From: Cetobacterium_A somerae
GTDB taxonomy: Bacteria > Fusobacteriota > Fusobacteriia > Fusobacteriales > Fusobacteriaceae
DNA: 64,000 nt
Assembly (NCBI RefSeq): GCF_044784365.2
Contig: NZ_CP173065.2
Reading direction: 5' to 3' (one strand)
In this document: positions 37,180-45,433 of the stretch, one piece after another
How positions within the stretch are numbered: the stretch's first letter is position 1
Layout: each line of letters begins with the position of its first letter
Program-made: the position numbers and the translations under genes
The notes under the pieces: model-generated
Told to the model about the DNA's origin: nothing
The model's database searches: none
The model's input: only the letters and a program-made list of their open reading frames with translations

Positions 37180-38465
37180 TATTTAAACATTAACTCTACA
37201 ACTGAGAAAAATCCTATCGCCCACATTATAGGCTTTACATGTGTAATTTTCCCACCAAATAAACATACTAATATGTAAGAAATAAATCCAAAAGAAATTC
37301 CAATTGATATGCTATAAGTTAATGGCATCATTATTATTATTAAGAAACAAGGTATTGCAACTTCTATATTATGAAAATCTATATCCAATAAATTTTTAAA
37401 CATATAAACTCCTACAAGTATTAAAGCTGGAGCCGTTGCAAATGCTGGTACAACCCCTATAATTGGAGAAAAGAATAGTGAAATCGCAAATAATACCGCT
37501 GTTGTTAGCGCTGTTAATCCTGTTCTTCCACCAACTGCAATTCCTGAAGCTGACTCTACAAATGTTGTAGTTGTTGATGTTCCTAATAAAGAACCTATTA
37601 CTGTCGCTATTGCATCAGCCTCTAATATTTTACTAACATTTTTTATCTTACCTTTTTCATCTATCATTTCAGCTTCATGAGCACAAGCCATTATAGTTCC
37701 TAAAGAATCAAATAAATCGACAAACATAAATGAAAAAATCGATCCTAAAAATATTGGCTTAATTGCTCCTAAAACATCAAGTTTTAAAGCAATTGGTGCT
37801 GGACTTGGAGGCATTGATATTATTTGTGATGGTAATTGAACTGCACCAAATATAATTCCTAAAACTGTTGTAGCTACAATTCCTATTAAAATTCCACCCT
37901 TAACTTTTTTCATCTCTAAGAATCCCATAATTGCAAAACCTACTAATCCTAAAACAACATTTAAATTAAATTTCCCTAAAGCCACCACTGTTGCTGGATT
38001 GCTTACAATTAATCCCATTCCCTGCATTCCTATAAAAGCTATAAATAAACCTATTCCCGCTCCCACAGCTAACCTAATCTCAGCTGGTATAGCATCAATT
38101 ATTTTCTCTCTCAATCCTGAAAATGTTAGCGCTAAGAAGATAACTCCAGATATAAATACTACTCCTAAAGCCTGTTCCCATGTCGCTCCATTTCCTAAAA
38201 CAAGTGTAAAAGTAAAAAATGCATTTAATCCCATTCCTGGTGCCATAGCTAATGGTGCATTTACCCAAAATGCTGTTATAGCCGTTCCTATCGCTGATGC
38301 TAAACATGTTACTGTTATTAATGCACCTTTATCCATTCCCGTCATTGATAATATTGAGGGATTAACAAATATAATATATGCCATTGTTAAAAATGTTGTA
38401 ACCCCCGCTATTATCTCCTGTTTTACTGTCGTTCCGTGCTCTTTTAATTGAAACAATTTTTCCAT
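37179..38465 (-). CDS. Guanine/hypoxanthine permease (NCS2, AzgA type)
   Basis: A 428-residue inner-membrane purine base carrier of the AzgA/PbuG branch, with about 12-14 segments. Diagnostic are GVTTFLTMAYIIFVNP (residues about 22-37), the NAPLAMAPGMGLNAFF box, and the SFMFVDLFDSLGT and GTSTTTTFVESASG segments holding the substrate-binding polar residues. The guanine riboswitch in its leader strongly supports purine uptake and tells how it is controlled: transcription should stop when guanine or hypoxanthine is plentiful. GGAGGG precedes the ATG. Confidence 0.93.
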   Translation of the reverse strand: MEKLFQLKEHGTTVKQEIIAGVTTFLTMAYIIFVNPSILSMTGMDKGALITVTCLASAIGTAITAFWVNAPLAMAPGMGLNAFFTFTLVLGNGATWEQALGVVFISGVIFLALTFSGLREKIIDAIPAEIRLAVGAGIGLFIAFIGMQGMGLIVSNPATVVALGKFNLNVVLGLVGFAIMGFLEMKKVKGGILIGIVATTVLGIIFGAVQLPSQIISMPPSPAPIALKLDVLGAIKPIFLGSIFSFMFVDLFDSLGTIMACAHEAEMIDEKGKIKNVSKILEADAIATVIGSLLGTSTTTTFVESASGIAVGGRTGLTALTTAVLFAISLFFSPIIGVVPAFATAPALILVGVYMFKNLLDIDFHNIEVAIPCFLIIIMMPLTYSISIGISFGFISYILVCLFGGKITHVKPIMWAIGFFSVVELMFK

Positions 38466-38522
38466 GTTTCCCTCCTAGATTTATTTTAATATTTTATAAT
38501 AATTACTGACTAAAATAAAAAA

Positions 38523-38540
38523 GACCTGCAAAAACAGGTC
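38523..38540 (-). terminator. Riboswitch expression-platform terminator
   Basis: Minus-strand GACCTG (38540-38535), a TTTTTG loop, CAGGTC (38528-38523), then T6. The 5' arm can pair instead with the GGGTC at the 3' side of aptamer helix P1, giving an antiterminator. A second, purely A/T hairpin (38567-38547) followed by T6 lies just before it. Confidence 0.75.
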
Positions 38541-38569
38541 AAAAAACTTAATAAAAAATACTAAGTTGT

Positions 38570-38636
38570 GACCCATAGAAAGCTATTTAAGGTAGCTCGT
38601 AGAAACTCTCCGCCGTATTCGGAGTATATATGGTTC
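38570..38636 (-). promoter_or_regulatory. Purine (guanine-type) riboswitch aptamer
   Basis: Read on the minus strand the three-way junction is complete. P1 pairs GAACCATA with TATGGGTC (one mismatch). P2 is CTCCG/CGGAG with loop AATACGG, P3 is AGCTA/TAGCT with loop CCTTAAA, and the joining strand is AGTTTCTAC. J3/1 reads CTATGGG with C at the position that pairs with the ligand, so guanine or hypoxanthine rather than adenine is predicted. It lies about 105 bases before the NCS2 purine permease ATG, between its promoter and an intrinsic terminator. Confidence 0.9.
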
Positions 38637-38660
38637 AAATTAAATATAATCTTTACCTAA

Positions 38661-38689
38661 ATATTAAAGATTTCTTCCAATTTTGTCAA
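38661..38689 (-). promoter_or_regulatory. Promoter of the riboswitch-permease transcript
   Basis: Minus-strand consensus TTGACA (38689-38684), 17 bases, TAATAT (38666-38661), about 25 bases before the aptamer. Confidence 0.7.
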
Positions 38690-38702
38690 GTTTTATTTAT
38701 TT

Positions 38703-38731
38703 TTGCTTTTTATAAAGAAAAAAACTATAAT
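38703..38731 (+). promoter_or_regulatory. Promoter of the threonine aldolase gene
   Basis: TTGCTT (38703-38708), 17 bases, TATAAT (38726-38731), 36 bases before the ATG at 38768. Confidence 0.6.
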
Positions 38732-38767
38732 GTATTAAAATAAATATACTGGGAGGTAATATAATTT

Positions 38768-39790
38768 ATGAAAAAATCTTTTGCTAGTGATAACTATAGT
38801 GGTGTCCATCAGAAAATTTTAGAAAAAATAATTGAAGTTAATAACGGCCATGTTTCTGCTTATGGAGCAGATGAAATCACTCAAGAAGCGATTGAATGCT
38901 TCAAAGATATATTTGGGGATGTTGAAGTGTTTTTTGTATTTAATGGTACTGGAGCTAACGTATTAGCACTAGAAGGAATGAAAGCTCGAGCATCTGCTGT
39001 TATAACTCCTGAGAATGCTCACATTGTGCAAGATGAAACTGGAGCTCCTAGCAAGATAACTGGTATGCAACTTCTTACAGTTCCAAGTACAGATGGAAAA
39101 CTTGACTTAGAAGCTGCTAAAAAATGGTTAACTTTTAAAAATAACTTTCATAAACCAAAAGCTGAAATTATTTCAATCAGCCAAACTACAGAATATGGAA
39201 CTGTTTATACATTAGATGAAATTAAAGCTATTTCTAATTTTGCTAAGGAAAATAATATGCTTTTACATATGGATGGAGCAAGAATTTCTAATGCTGCTGT
39301 AGCCTTAGGATGTTCTTTTAAAGAGATGACTGGAGATTTAGGAGTTGATGTTTTATCTTTTGGTGGTACTAAAAATGGATTAATGTTTGGTGAAGCTCTT
39401 ATATTTTTCAATAAAGAATTAGCTAAAGAATTTTCTTGGATAAGAAAACAAAATCTTCAATTGTATTCAAAAATGAGATTTATGTCTGCTCAATTCGTTC
39501 CTTATATAAAAAACAATATTTGGTTTGAATGTGCTAAAAATGCAAATGATATTGCTCAATATTTAAAATTAGAGTTAGAAAAAATTGAAATACCCGTAAC
39601 AAAAGAAGTTTTAGCTAATGCTGTTTTTGCTATTTTACCTAAAGAAATAATTTCTGAACTTCAAAAGTCTTTTTATTTCTATATATGGAATGAAAATATC
39701 CATGAAGTAAGACTTGTTACATCTTTTGACAGCACAAAAGAGGATGTTGATAATTTTATTAAAAAAATAAAAGAATTACTAGGAAAATAA
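38768..39790 (+). CDS. ltaE: Low-specificity threonine aldolase / beta-eliminating lyase family
   Basis: A 340-residue PLP enzyme of the threonine aldolase family, splitting L-threonine or allo-threonine to glycine and acetaldehyde. Visible are FASDNYSGVH at the start, HVSAYGADE, the aromatic/His stacking region ENAHIVQDETGA, the PLP Asp in HMDGARISNAAV and the likely Schiff-base Lys in SFGGTKNGLM. Length fits the family. It stands alone between its own promoter and the PTS IIA gene. Some family members act on other beta-hydroxy amino acids. Confidence 0.88.
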   Translation: MKKSFASDNYSGVHQKILEKIIEVNNGHVSAYGADEITQEAIECFKDIFGDVEVFFVFNGTGANVLALEGMKARASAVITPENAHIVQDETGAPSKITGMQLLTVPSTDGKLDLEAAKKWLTFKNNFHKPKAEIISISQTTEYGTVYTLDEIKAISNFAKENNMLLHMDGARISNAAVALGCSFKEMTGDLGVDVLSFGGTKNGLMFGEALIFFNKELAKEFSWIRKQNLQLYSKMRFMSAQFVPYIKNNIWFECAKNANDIAQYLKLELEKIEIPVTKEVLANAVFAILPKEIISELQKSFYFYIWNENIHEVRLVTSFDSTKEDVDNFIKKIKELLGK

Positions 39791-39803
39791 ATAAATCTTA
39801 TGA

Positions 39804-39809
39804 TATAAT
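39804..39809 (+). promoter_or_regulatory. Extended -10 element upstream of the PTS IIA gene
   Basis: TGATATAAT, a TG-extended consensus -10 at 39804-39809, lies about 130 bases before the IIA ATG at 39939. No good -35 is seen, because that position overlaps the ltaE end. The intervening leader has no gene. Confidence 0.45.
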
Positions 39810-39938
39810 TTATTTATAGTACATAGATTTTTCTTTTATTCTTTGTATGCTTTTTTTTAAAAATATTATTGATTTAATGAACTAAATGTGAAATAATATT
39901 ACATATATTTCGCATTTTATTTGAAAGGAGATTTGACT

Positions 39939-40436
39939 ATGGGATTATTTGATTTCTTTAAAAAGAAAAAAGAGGATGAATGGTTTAATATCTATTCACC
40001 ATTAAACGGAAAAGTTATTCCTTTAAGCGAAATACCAGATGACGCTTTTTCTCAAAAAATGATTGGGGATGGATGTGGAATTGATCCTACTGAGGGAGCA
40101 ATCTGCTCACCTGTTGCTGGTGAAATTGATATTTTCGCTACTAACCACGCTGTTAGTTTTGAAGTTCCTAACGGACTTGAGTTAATAGTTCACTTTGGAA
40201 TTGACACAGTAAAATTAAATGGAGAAGGATTCACTAGAATTGCTGAACCTGGATCAACTGTAGAGGTTAAAGATGAGCTTATTAAATATGATTTAGCTTA
40301 CATTAAAGAACATGCTAAATCAACAAAGACTCCTGTTATTATTGCAAACATGGACCAAGTTGAAGCACTTGAAGTAGTTGCTTCTGGAGATGTTAAAATA
40401 GGAGACCTTTTAATGAGAGTTAAAATCAAAAAGTAG
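39939..40436 (+). CDS. crr: PTS glucose-type phosphocarrier IIA (IIA-Glc-like)
   Basis: Cytoplasmic phosphoryl carrier between HPr and a sugar-specific IIBC. The 165 residues include the EIPDDAFSQKMIGDG region and the phosphorylated His in VHFGIDTVKLNG, with the partner His in ATNHAVSF. The start is the ATG at 39939, 8 bases after AAAGGAG; the in-frame TTG at 39921 lies before that site. No IIBC is nearby, so it probably serves distant permeases and may have a regulatory role. It precedes fumarase and malic enzyme but is separated from them by a terminator. Confidence 0.92.
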   Translation: MGLFDFFKKKKEDEWFNIYSPLNGKVIPLSEIPDDAFSQKMIGDGCGIDPTEGAICSPVAGEIDIFATNHAVSFEVPNGLELIVHFGIDTVKLNGEGFTRIAEPGSTVEVKDELIKYDLAYIKEHAKSTKTPVIIANMDQVEALEVVASGDVKIGDLLMRVKIKK

Positions 40437-40442
40437 TTTTTT

Positions 40443-40487
40443 AAGAAGGTGCCTCTTTACTATTTAGGAAAGGATGGTACCTTTCTT
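40443..40487 (+). terminator. Terminator after the PTS IIA gene
   Basis: Arms AAGAAGGTGCC (40443-40453) and GGTACCTTTCTT (40476-40487) pair with one G-T and one bulge, enclosing a smaller inner CTTT/AAAG pairing. It directly follows the stop codon. The T-run is modest. Confidence 0.65.
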
Positions 40488-40527
40488 TATTAATAAAAAA
40501 GCATACACGGAAATTTAAGGAGGAAAA

Positions 40528-41370
40528 ATGAAAGTACTAGATTTAGATTTAGTTACTAATGAAGTTGCTAGACTTTGTATTGAAGCTAACTACTTTATTG
40601 GCAGTGACGTTTTAAACAAAATTAAAGAATGCCAAAAAACAGAAACTAGTGAGTTGGGGAAGGTTATTTTAAGTCAAATTATTGAGAATGACGAGATTGC
40701 TGCAAAGGATAATGTTCCTATGTGTCAAGATACTGGTCTTGTTGTTGTTTTCTTAGAAATTGGAACTGAAGTTAAAATCAATGGAGATATTTACTCTGCT
40801 GTTAATGCTGGAGTTGCCAAAGGATATAAAGATGGATATTTAAGAAAATCTGTTATTAGACATCCTCTAGATAGAGTTAATACACAGGATAATACTCCTG
40901 CTGTTATCCACACTAAACTTGTACCTGGTTCTGATAAAGTTAAAATTATTGTAGCTCCTAAAGGTGGTGGGTCTGAAAATATGAGTACATTAAAAATGTT
41001 CAAACCTGCTGATGGAGTAGAGGGTATTAAAAAGTTTGTTGTAGATAGTATTAAAAACGCCGGTGGAAACCCTTGTCCTCCTATCGTTGTTGGTGTTGGA
41101 ATTGGTGGAAACTTCGAAAGATGTGCTGAGTTAGCTAAAGAAGCTCTTCTAAGAGAAATTGAAGATGTTAATCCTGATCCAATTGCTGCAGCGTTAGAAG
41201 CTGAACTTTTAAAATTAATAAATGATACTAATGTTGGTCCTCAAGGTCTTGGTGGAAAAACTACTGCTCTTGCTGTTAAAGTTGAAACTCAAGCATGTCA
41301 CTTTGCATCTTTACCAGTTGCTGTTAACTTAAATTGCCATGCTGCTAGACACAAGGAGGTAACATTATGA
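40528..41370 (+). CDS. Class I fumarate hydratase, alpha subunit
   Basis: N-terminal-type subunit (280 residues) of the [4Fe-4S] fumarase/tartrate dehydratase family, interconverting fumarate and malate. Cluster and active-site marks are VPMCQDTG (Cys66), the GGGSENMS loop, the NPCPPIVVGVGIGGN box and the late NLNCHAARH. Oxygen-labile two-subunit class I fumarases are common in anaerobes. It overlaps the beta-subunit gene by four bases (ATGA). Tartrate dehydratase activity is the main alternative; the malic enzyme next door favours fumarase. Confidence 0.92.
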   Translation: MKVLDLDLVTNEVARLCIEANYFIGSDVLNKIKECQKTETSELGKVILSQIIENDEIAAKDNVPMCQDTGLVVVFLEIGTEVKINGDIYSAVNAGVAKGYKDGYLRKSVIRHPLDRVNTQDNTPAVIHTKLVPGSDKVKIIVAPKGGGSENMSTLKMFKPADGVEGIKKFVVDSIKNAGGNPCPPIVVGVGIGGNFERCAELAKEALLREIEDVNPDPIAAALEAELLKLINDTNVGPQGLGGKTTALAVKVETQACHFASLPVAVNLNCHAARHKEVTL

Positions 41371-41909
41371 TAAAATTAACTACTCCGTTAAGAGATGAAG
41401 ATATAAAAAAATTAAAATCTGGTGATGCTGTTTCTATAACTGGTGTTATTTATACTGCTAGAGATGCTGCACATGCTAGATTAGTTAAACTTTTAGAAGA
41501 AGGTAAAGAACTACCTTTTGATGTAAAAGGACAAATTATCTATTATGCTGGACCTACTCCTGCTAAACCTGGGCAACCTATTGGAAGCTGTGGACCTACT
41601 ACTAGTTATAGAATGGATTCATACTCTTCTGCTATTTTAGATCAAGGTTTAAAAGGAATGATTGGAAAAGGTGCAAGAGATCAAAAAGTTAAAGATTCTA
41701 TTGTTAAAAATGGAGCTATATATTTTGCAGCTGTTGGTGGAGCCGCTGCATTAATTGCTAAGTCTGTAAAAAGTAGTGAAATCATTGCTTATGAGGATTT
41801 AGGTGCTGAAGCAATTAGAAGACTTGAAGTTGTTGACTTCCCAGCAATCGTTATAAATGATTGCGAAGGAAATGACCTATATGAAATAGCTAGAAATAGC
41901 TCAAAATAA
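41367..41909 (+). CDS. Class I fumarate hydratase, beta subunit
   Basis: C-terminal-type subunit, 180 residues, with the substrate-binding GPTPAKPGQPIGSCGPTTS-type loop (about 68-86), RMDSY, and the Lys-rich MIGKGAR segment. It starts inside the last codons of the alpha gene, so translation is coupled, giving equal amounts of the two subunits. Malic enzyme follows after 24 bases. Confidence 0.92.
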   Translation: MIKLTTPLRDEDIKKLKSGDAVSITGVIYTARDAAHARLVKLLEEGKELPFDVKGQIIYYAGPTPAKPGQPIGSCGPTTSYRMDSYSSAILDQGLKGMIGKGARDQKVKDSIVKNGAIYFAAVGGAAALIAKSVKSSEIIAYEDLGAEAIRRLEVVDFPAIVINDCEGNDLYEIARNSSK

Positions 41910-41933
41910 ATTTAATTAAAGGGGTAATATATT

Positions 41934-43109
41934 ATGTCTACAGTTTTTGAAAAATCTTTAAAGCTACACGAGACTCATTCAGGAAAAATTGAAGTTGTGT
42001 CAAAAGTTGCTGTTACAAATAAAGAGGAACTAAGTTTAGCTTATTCTCCTGGAGTTGCTGCTCCTTGTTTAGCAATAAAAGAAAATGTTGAAAATGTATA
42101 TAAATACACATCTAAAGGAAATATGGTTGCTGTTGTTACTGACGGTTCTGCTGTACTAGGTTTAGGAAACATTGGTCCTGAAGCTGCTCTCCCTGTTATG
42201 GAAGGAAAAGCTATTCTTTTTAAACAATTTGCAGATGTTGACGCTTTTCCTATCTGCTTAGATACACAAGATACTGAAGAGATTATTAAAGCTGTTAAAT
42301 TAATCGCACCTGGATTTGGGGGTATAAATTTAGAAGATATTTCTGCTCCTAGATGTGTCGAAATTGAAACAAGATTAAAAAATGAACTTGATATTCCTGT
42401 TTTCCATGATGATCAACATGGAACAGCTATTGTTGTTGTAGCTGCTCTTATCAACTCATTTAAATTAGTTAATAAATCTTTTGAATCTGCTAAATTTGTT
42501 GTTAGTGGAGCAGGTGCTGCTGGTAGTTCAATTATCAAACTTCTTATTAAAATGGGTGCAAAAGACATTGTTGTTAATGATATTGATGGTATTATAAACA
42601 GAGACGATAAAGCTAACTACAATTTCTTAAAATCAGAAATAGCTGATATTACAAATCCTGAAAATATTAAAGGTGGACTTAAAGAAGCTGTTATTGGAAG
42701 AGATGTTTTCATAGGAGTTTCTGCTGCTAATATTTTATCAGTTGATATGGTTAAAACTATGAATAAAGATGCTATTGTTTTTGCTATGGCTAACCCTAAT
42801 CCTGAAATTATGCCTGAAGATGCTATTGCAGGAGGAGCAAAAATTGTAGGTACTGGTAGATCTGACTACCCTAATCAAGTTAATAATGTTTTAGCTTTCC
42901 CAGGAATATTTAGAGGAGCTCTTGATGCTAAAGCTAAAAAAATAACTGAAGAGATGAAAATTGCTGCAGCTGTTGGAATTGCTAAATTAATTCAGGACGA
43001 TGAAATAACACCAGAATATGTTATCCCAAATGCTTTTGATCCAAGAGTAGCTACTGTTGTTGCTGAAGAGGTTAAAAGAATTGCTAAAGAACAAAATATA
43101 ACAAGATAG
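41934..43109 (+). CDS. NAD(P)-dependent malic enzyme
   Basis: Oxidative decarboxylation of malate to pyruvate and CO2. At 391 residues it belongs to the short bacterial type. Motifs are AYSPGVAAPC, the metal-binding Asp/Glu region LEDISAPRC, VFHDDQHGTAIVV and the dinucleotide loop VSGAGAAGSSI. Whether NAD or NADP is used cannot be read safely; Asp at the end of the second strand (VVNDIDG) leans toward NAD. With the fumarase it forms a fumarate-to-pyruvate unit, and a terminator follows directly. Confidence 0.92.
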   Translation: MSTVFEKSLKLHETHSGKIEVVSKVAVTNKEELSLAYSPGVAAPCLAIKENVENVYKYTSKGNMVAVVTDGSAVLGLGNIGPEAALPVMEGKAILFKQFADVDAFPICLDTQDTEEIIKAVKLIAPGFGGINLEDISAPRCVEIETRLKNELDIPVFHDDQHGTAIVVVAALINSFKLVNKSFESAKFVVSGAGAAGSSIIKLLIKMGAKDIVVNDIDGIINRDDKANYNFLKSEIADITNPENIKGGLKEAVIGRDVFIGVSAANILSVDMVKTMNKDAIVFAMANPNPEIMPEDAIAGGAKIVGTGRSDYPNQVNNVLAFPGIFRGALDAKAKKITEEMKIAAAVGIAKLIQDDEITPEYVIPNAFDPRVATVVAEEVKRIAKEQNITR

Positions 43110-43110
43110 T

Positions 43111-43141
43111 AAAAAAGGTAGCCTACAAAGCTACCTTTTTT
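43111..43141. terminator. Shared bidirectional terminator
   Basis: A 12-bp perfect stem (43111-43122 with 43130-43141) with A6/T7 flanks joins the converging malic enzyme and CNNM/CorC-like genes. Confidence 0.88.
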
Positions 43142-44451
43142 TATTCATTCTCATTATTTTCTAAATCATCCTCTGATTTCTTTTCCTCTTTTATAACTAA
43201 AAGTTGGTCTATTTTAAAGTTATCTACATCTACCACTTCAAAACTATAACCATCAAACTCTATGTGGGCACCTTTTTTAGGTATACTTTTCAACATATAC
43301 ATCATAAAGCCAGCTATTGTTTCATAGCTATCCTCTTCTGGAAACGCTTCTATTTCTAGAACTTTTTTTACATCCTCAGTAGCTGTAACCCCATCTATTA
43401 GCCAAGAGCCATCTCCTCTTTTTATTATATATTCCTCTTGCATTGGGTAAACTACGTCTCCCATTAAAGTCGAAACAACATCATTTAAAGTTATAACTCC
43501 TACAACATGAGCATACTCATTTAATATTACAGCAAAGTCCTCTCTAGCTTCATTAAATCTATCTAGCATCTCTGAAAGAGTAAGTGTATTAGGAATAATC
43601 AAAATATTTCTATTTGTTATCTCTTTTATATTTTGAAGTCCACTAGATTCTCCTTTTAAAATTCTAGGTAAGATATCTTTTGAACCAACATATCCATATA
43701 TAGAATCTATATCACTCTCACAAACTAAGAATTTAGAATGTGGGTACTCTGCTATTTTTTGTTTTATACTTTCTTCTGTCTCTTCTAAAGTAAAATATAC
43801 TATTTCATCTCTCGTTGTCATTGCTGATGATACCCATCTTTGCTCAAGTTCAAATACATTTTCAATTAGATGGTGCTCTTTTGTATGCACTACTCCTGCT
43901 TCTGCTCCCGCATCTACTAACGCAAAAATATCATCATGAGTTATTAGTTCATCTCTTGAGTTTGGTGTATTAAACACTTTAAAAACTAAATTAGCCACAC
44001 CACTAAATATAAATACAATTGGTGTTAAAATCTTTATTGTTAAAGTCATTGGATTTACTAAAGTAAGTGCTATTTTTTCTGGATAAACCATTGCCAATCT
44101 TTTTGGTATTAAATCTGCAAATTCTATAAAACAACCTGTTACAAATATAAATGATATCAAAAATGCTATTGTTGGATTTCCTATATATTTATTTATTATT
44201 GGTGATAATATTCCATCTCCAATTATACCAGCTAATATAGCTACTATATTTAATCCTATTTGTACAGTTGTAAAAAAGTTTCCTGGATTACTTTGAAGAT
44301 CAATAACTTTTTTTGCATTTTCATTACCTTCATCCACTAATAATTGTAATTTAATTTTTCTTGCTCCTGCCAAAGATATCTCTGCCATAGAGAAAAATGC
44401 ACTTATCAAAATTAAAAAAAGAATAAACATTAATTTTTCTGCTATTCCCAT
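43141..44451 (-). CDS. CNNM/CorC-like membrane protein with CBS pair (HlyC/CorC family)
   Basis: A 436-residue protein often annotated as hemolysin. It has an N-terminal DUF21 membrane domain of three to four segments (to about residue 170) starting with ISAFFSMAEISLAGA, two CBS domains (about 205-330; MTTRDEIVYF, YGYVGSKDIL, VGVITLNDV) and a C-terminal CorC_HlyC domain (about 345-420). Such proteins are now linked to Mg2+ or Co2+ export rather than hemolysis. Its start overlaps the dapF end by 10 bases, so the two are cotranscribed. The function is inferred from the family only. Confidence 0.85.
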   Translation of the reverse strand: MGIAEKLMFILFLILISAFFSMAEISLAGARKIKLQLLVDEGNENAKKVIDLQSNPGNFFTTVQIGLNIVAILAGIIGDGILSPIINKYIGNPTIAFLISFIFVTGCFIEFADLIPKRLAMVYPEKIALTLVNPMTLTIKILTPIVFIFSGVANLVFKVFNTPNSRDELITHDDIFALVDAGAEAGVVHTKEHHLIENVFELEQRWVSSAMTTRDEIVYFTLEETEESIKQKIAEYPHSKFLVCESDIDSIYGYVGSKDILPRILKGESSGLQNIKEITNRNILIIPNTLTLSEMLDRFNEAREDFAVILNEYAHVVGVITLNDVVSTLMGDVVYPMQEEYIIKRGDGSWLIDGVTATEDVKKVLEIEAFPEEDSYETIAGFMMYMLKSIPKKGAHIEFDGYSFEVVDVDNFKIDQLLVIKEEKKSEDDLENNENE

Positions 44452-45284
44452 ACTATCTCTCCTTTAAATGTGGTTTCTGCTGTTCCTATCATAAATACCT
44501 CATCCCCTTGTAATTTAATTTTTAATACTCCACCCTCTGTTTCTACAACTACTTCATCTTCGACTAATCCTAATAAATTAGAAATATAAACTCCTGAACA
44601 TGATCCTGTTCCACAAGCTAGTGTTCTTCCAGCTCCTCTTTCCCATGTTTTTATTTTTATTCTACATTTATCTAAAATTTGAATAAAATTTACATTTATA
44701 TTTTTAGGAAATAATTTATCTTTTTCAATCTTTGCTCCCAAAGTATTTACATCAATACTCTCCAAATCTTCTCTTATTATTACTGCATGTGGAACTCCAA
44801 TTAATACAGCTGAAAAAATTATATCTTCACCATCAATACTTATTTTTTCATTTATAACTTTATTTTTTTCTATTAATACTGGAATCTCTTTAGAATTTAA
44901 TCTTGCTTTACCCATAGATATCATTATTGATTGCACTTTATTTTTATCATCTATAGTTAAATAAGCTGTTTTTATTCCATCACCTGTCTCTATTGTTATT
45001 TCGCTTTTTTTTATGATTTCCTCTTCATAAATAAATTTTGAGAAACATCTAATTCCGTTTCCACACATCTCACCTTTTGAGCCATCTGAATTATAATAAA
45101 CCATTTTTATATCAGCTTTTTGACTCTCCTCCGCAATCATTATACCATCTCCTCCAACTCCATAACGTCTATCACAAAGTTTTTTGGCCATCTTTGAATA
45201 ATTTTCATATTTATTTTTTACTCCATTAAAAAGTAAAAAATCATTACCAGCTCCTTGCATTTTATTAAATTTCAAATTAATCAC
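44442..45284 (-). CDS. dapF: Diaminopimelate epimerase
   Basis: Turns LL-diaminopimelate into the meso form for peptidoglycan and lysine synthesis, with two cysteines as bases. The 280 residues show both cysteine motifs, MCGNGIRCF (Cys about 73) and LACGTGSCSG (Cys about 218), and the N-terminal KMQGAGNDF. Some Fusobacteria put lanthionine instead of diaminopimelate in their peptidoglycan, so the product's use in this organism is not certain. Other dap genes are not in view. Confidence 0.94.
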   Translation of the reverse strand: MINLKFNKMQGAGNDFLLFNGVKNKYENYSKMAKKLCDRRYGVGGDGIMIAEESQKADIKMVYYNSDGSKGEMCGNGIRCFSKFIYEEEIIKKSEITIETGDGIKTAYLTIDDKNKVQSIMISMGKARLNSKEIPVLIEKNKVINEKISIDGEDIIFSAVLIGVPHAVIIREDLESIDVNTLGAKIEKDKLFPKNINVNFIQILDKCRIKIKTWERGAGRTLACGTGSCSGVYISNLLGLVEDEVVVETEGGVLKIKLQGDEVFMIGTAETTFKGEIVWE

Positions 45285-45433
45285 CTCATTAGTATAACTT
45301 TCTATTACATTATATTCTACCCTATCCTTTCATTTAACGCAACCCCCTTCACTTTTGTTTGATTCTACTTTACTTTTCATAGGTTTTGTGTTAATATTCC
45401 CAAGTAGTACAATATGTCATCAAGGAGATTTTT

